From Nomia melanderi (lineage: Eukaryota > Arthropoda > Insecta > Hymenoptera > Halictidae), in the NCBI RefSeq assembly GCF_051020985.1, contig NW_027475134.1:4340001-4404000 (forward strand): a DNA stretch of 64,000 bases, given 5' to 3'. Below are positions 63,680-64,000 of the stretch, piece by piece. The notes under the pieces were generated by a model that saw nothing but the letters and a program-made list of their open reading frames with translations, was not told the origin of the DNA and ran no database searches. Within the stretch, counting starts at the first letter, position 1; each line of letters starts with the position of its first letter. The position numbers and the translations under genes are program-made.

Positions 63680-63854
63680 GGACCACCAGGGGCCGAAAAA
63701 ACCGCAGTCTCATGGGGCCGGACACTCAGGGTCAGGGAAAAATCCAATATATATCTGGTGATATCTCGGGTGCTATTACAGATAGCGCAATAAATCAAAG
63801 TGCATTGTCTGTAGGAGGCCCTGGCGCATGAATCTGTGCAGCGGGAACGACCTC
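63680..63854 (+). repeat. Representative 175-bp monomer (type A)
   Basis: A near-consensus unit, with the start set at GGACCACCAG. Approximate internal layout: 1-25 a GC-rich dyad (arm CCGAG pairing with CTCGG just upstream); 26-60 a G-rich tract (GGGGCC, AGGGTCAGGG); 61-95 an A-run then CCAATATATATC and an EcoRV-type GATATC; 96-125 GCTATTACAGATAGCGC and an A-rich AATAAATCAAA; 126-175 a GC-rich part ending GCGGGAACGACCTC. My consensus is about 53% G+C with 9 CpG. The start point is arbitrary because the repeat is circularly permutable. Confidence 0.95.
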
Positions 63855-64000
63855 GGACGACCAGGGGCCGAGAAAACCACAGTCTCATGGGGCCGGACAC
63901 TCAGGGTCAGGGGAAAATCCAATATATATCTGGTGATATCTCGGGTGCTATTAGAGATAGCGCAATAAACCAAAGTGAATTATCTGCAGGAGGCCCTGTC

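Larger units (their letters stand above)
1..64000 (+). repeat. 175-bp tandem satellite array, about 365 head-to-tail monomers
   Basis: The same unit recurs every 175 bp through the whole window. Landmarks seen in nearly every unit, in order, are ACCAGGGGCCGAG, a G-rich stretch with GGGCCGGACACTCAGGG, AATCCAATATATATCTGG, GATATCTCGGGTGCTATTA, GATAGCGCAATAAA, AGGAGGCCCTGGCGC and ATGAATCTGTGCAGCGGGAA. The unit phase moves from 3 to 155 (mod 175) between the ends, a net change of -23 bp over 365 units. All units point the same way and no foreign sequence interrupts them. Both window ends lie inside the array, so it is longer than 64 kb. Nucleosome-sized units and multi-monomer higher-order repeats are known from centromeric and pericentromeric satellites, and that location is my inference. 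The family is not one I recognise and I assign no species. Confidence 0.98.
56516..64000 (+). repeat. Array region 9: nested tandem duplications and related monomers
   Basis: About 43 monomers with many 174-bp units, so the register falls by 7 bp. It contains the nested 1,049-bp and 1,573-bp duplications (57,391-61,134), a copy of the 52.8-kb monomer series (56,514-57,134), and further relatives of these series at 62.0-63.0 and 63.0-63.9 kb. The GTGCAGGGGGAACG unit recurs near 57,190, 62,790 and 63,660. The array runs off the right end within a unit. Confidence 0.88.

Noticed and set aside
1..64000. CRISPR array or other prokaryotic repeat system
   Set aside because: Units are contiguous 175-bp copies varying throughout. 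There are no short constant repeats with unique spacers and no associated genes.
1..64000. Ribosomal spacer or tRNA/5S gene cluster
   Set aside because: No stretch of the unit matches rRNA or tRNA features I know, and there is no coding part alternating with a spacer.

Overview
The whole window is one uninterrupted tandem satellite-DNA array. The unit is 175 bp, and every copy lies head-to-tail in the same orientation from the first base to the last. Taking the start of a unit at the conserved GGACCACCAG, the first full unit begins at position 3 and the last, partial unit begins at 63,855. That is 365 complete monomers plus a 146-bp partial one, with a net length deficit of only 23 bp over 64 kb. 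I found no protein-coding gene, no RNA gene, no transposon insertion, no CRISPR array, no inverted monomer and no unique sequence. The many short open frames on both strands are the same sequence read repeatedly. Because 175 leaves remainder 1 on division by 3, each unit shifts the frame and the same stops recur.

The organism is almost certainly a eukaryote: a very long array of nucleosome-length monomers with higher-order structure is typical of centromeric, pericentromeric or subtelomeric heterochromatin. The sequence does not let me name a clade. My reading of the consensus is about 53% G+C with 9 CpG per monomer (observed/expected about 0.75), so CpG is not strongly depleted.

Layout. 1-6,071: mosaic of partly overlapping duplications, with a subfamily carrying a 12-bp GGGGCCCC-centred palindrome. 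6,072-12,688: more diverged monomers with 4- and 7-monomer duplications. 12,689-22,750: densest in a variant monomer ('type B') in which about 40 bp of the unit are replaced at equal length, with recent 10- and 12-monomer-spaced duplications and visible type A/type B recombinants. 22,751-31,361: a 1.5-kb segment repeated 3,850 bp (22 monomers) away and a short dimeric stretch. 31,362-33,551: a 1,050-bp (6-monomer) tandem duplication with no difference seen. 33,552-35,775: transition. 35,776-56,515: a multi-monomer higher-order repeat (HOR) of about 3.85-5.77 kb, five copies (A-E) differing by whole-monomer gains and losses, with 2.2 kb of other monomers between D and E. 56,516-64,000: nested 1,049-bp and 1,573-bp tandem duplications.

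There is no gene network to describe. What can be read is the history of the array: duplications and deletions in whole-monomer steps, short-tract exchange between monomer types, and in places an order of events. All pairwise statements come from reading the printed sequence by eye. Mismatch counts are those I saw, and assembly error in near-identical repeats cannot be excluded from sequence alone.
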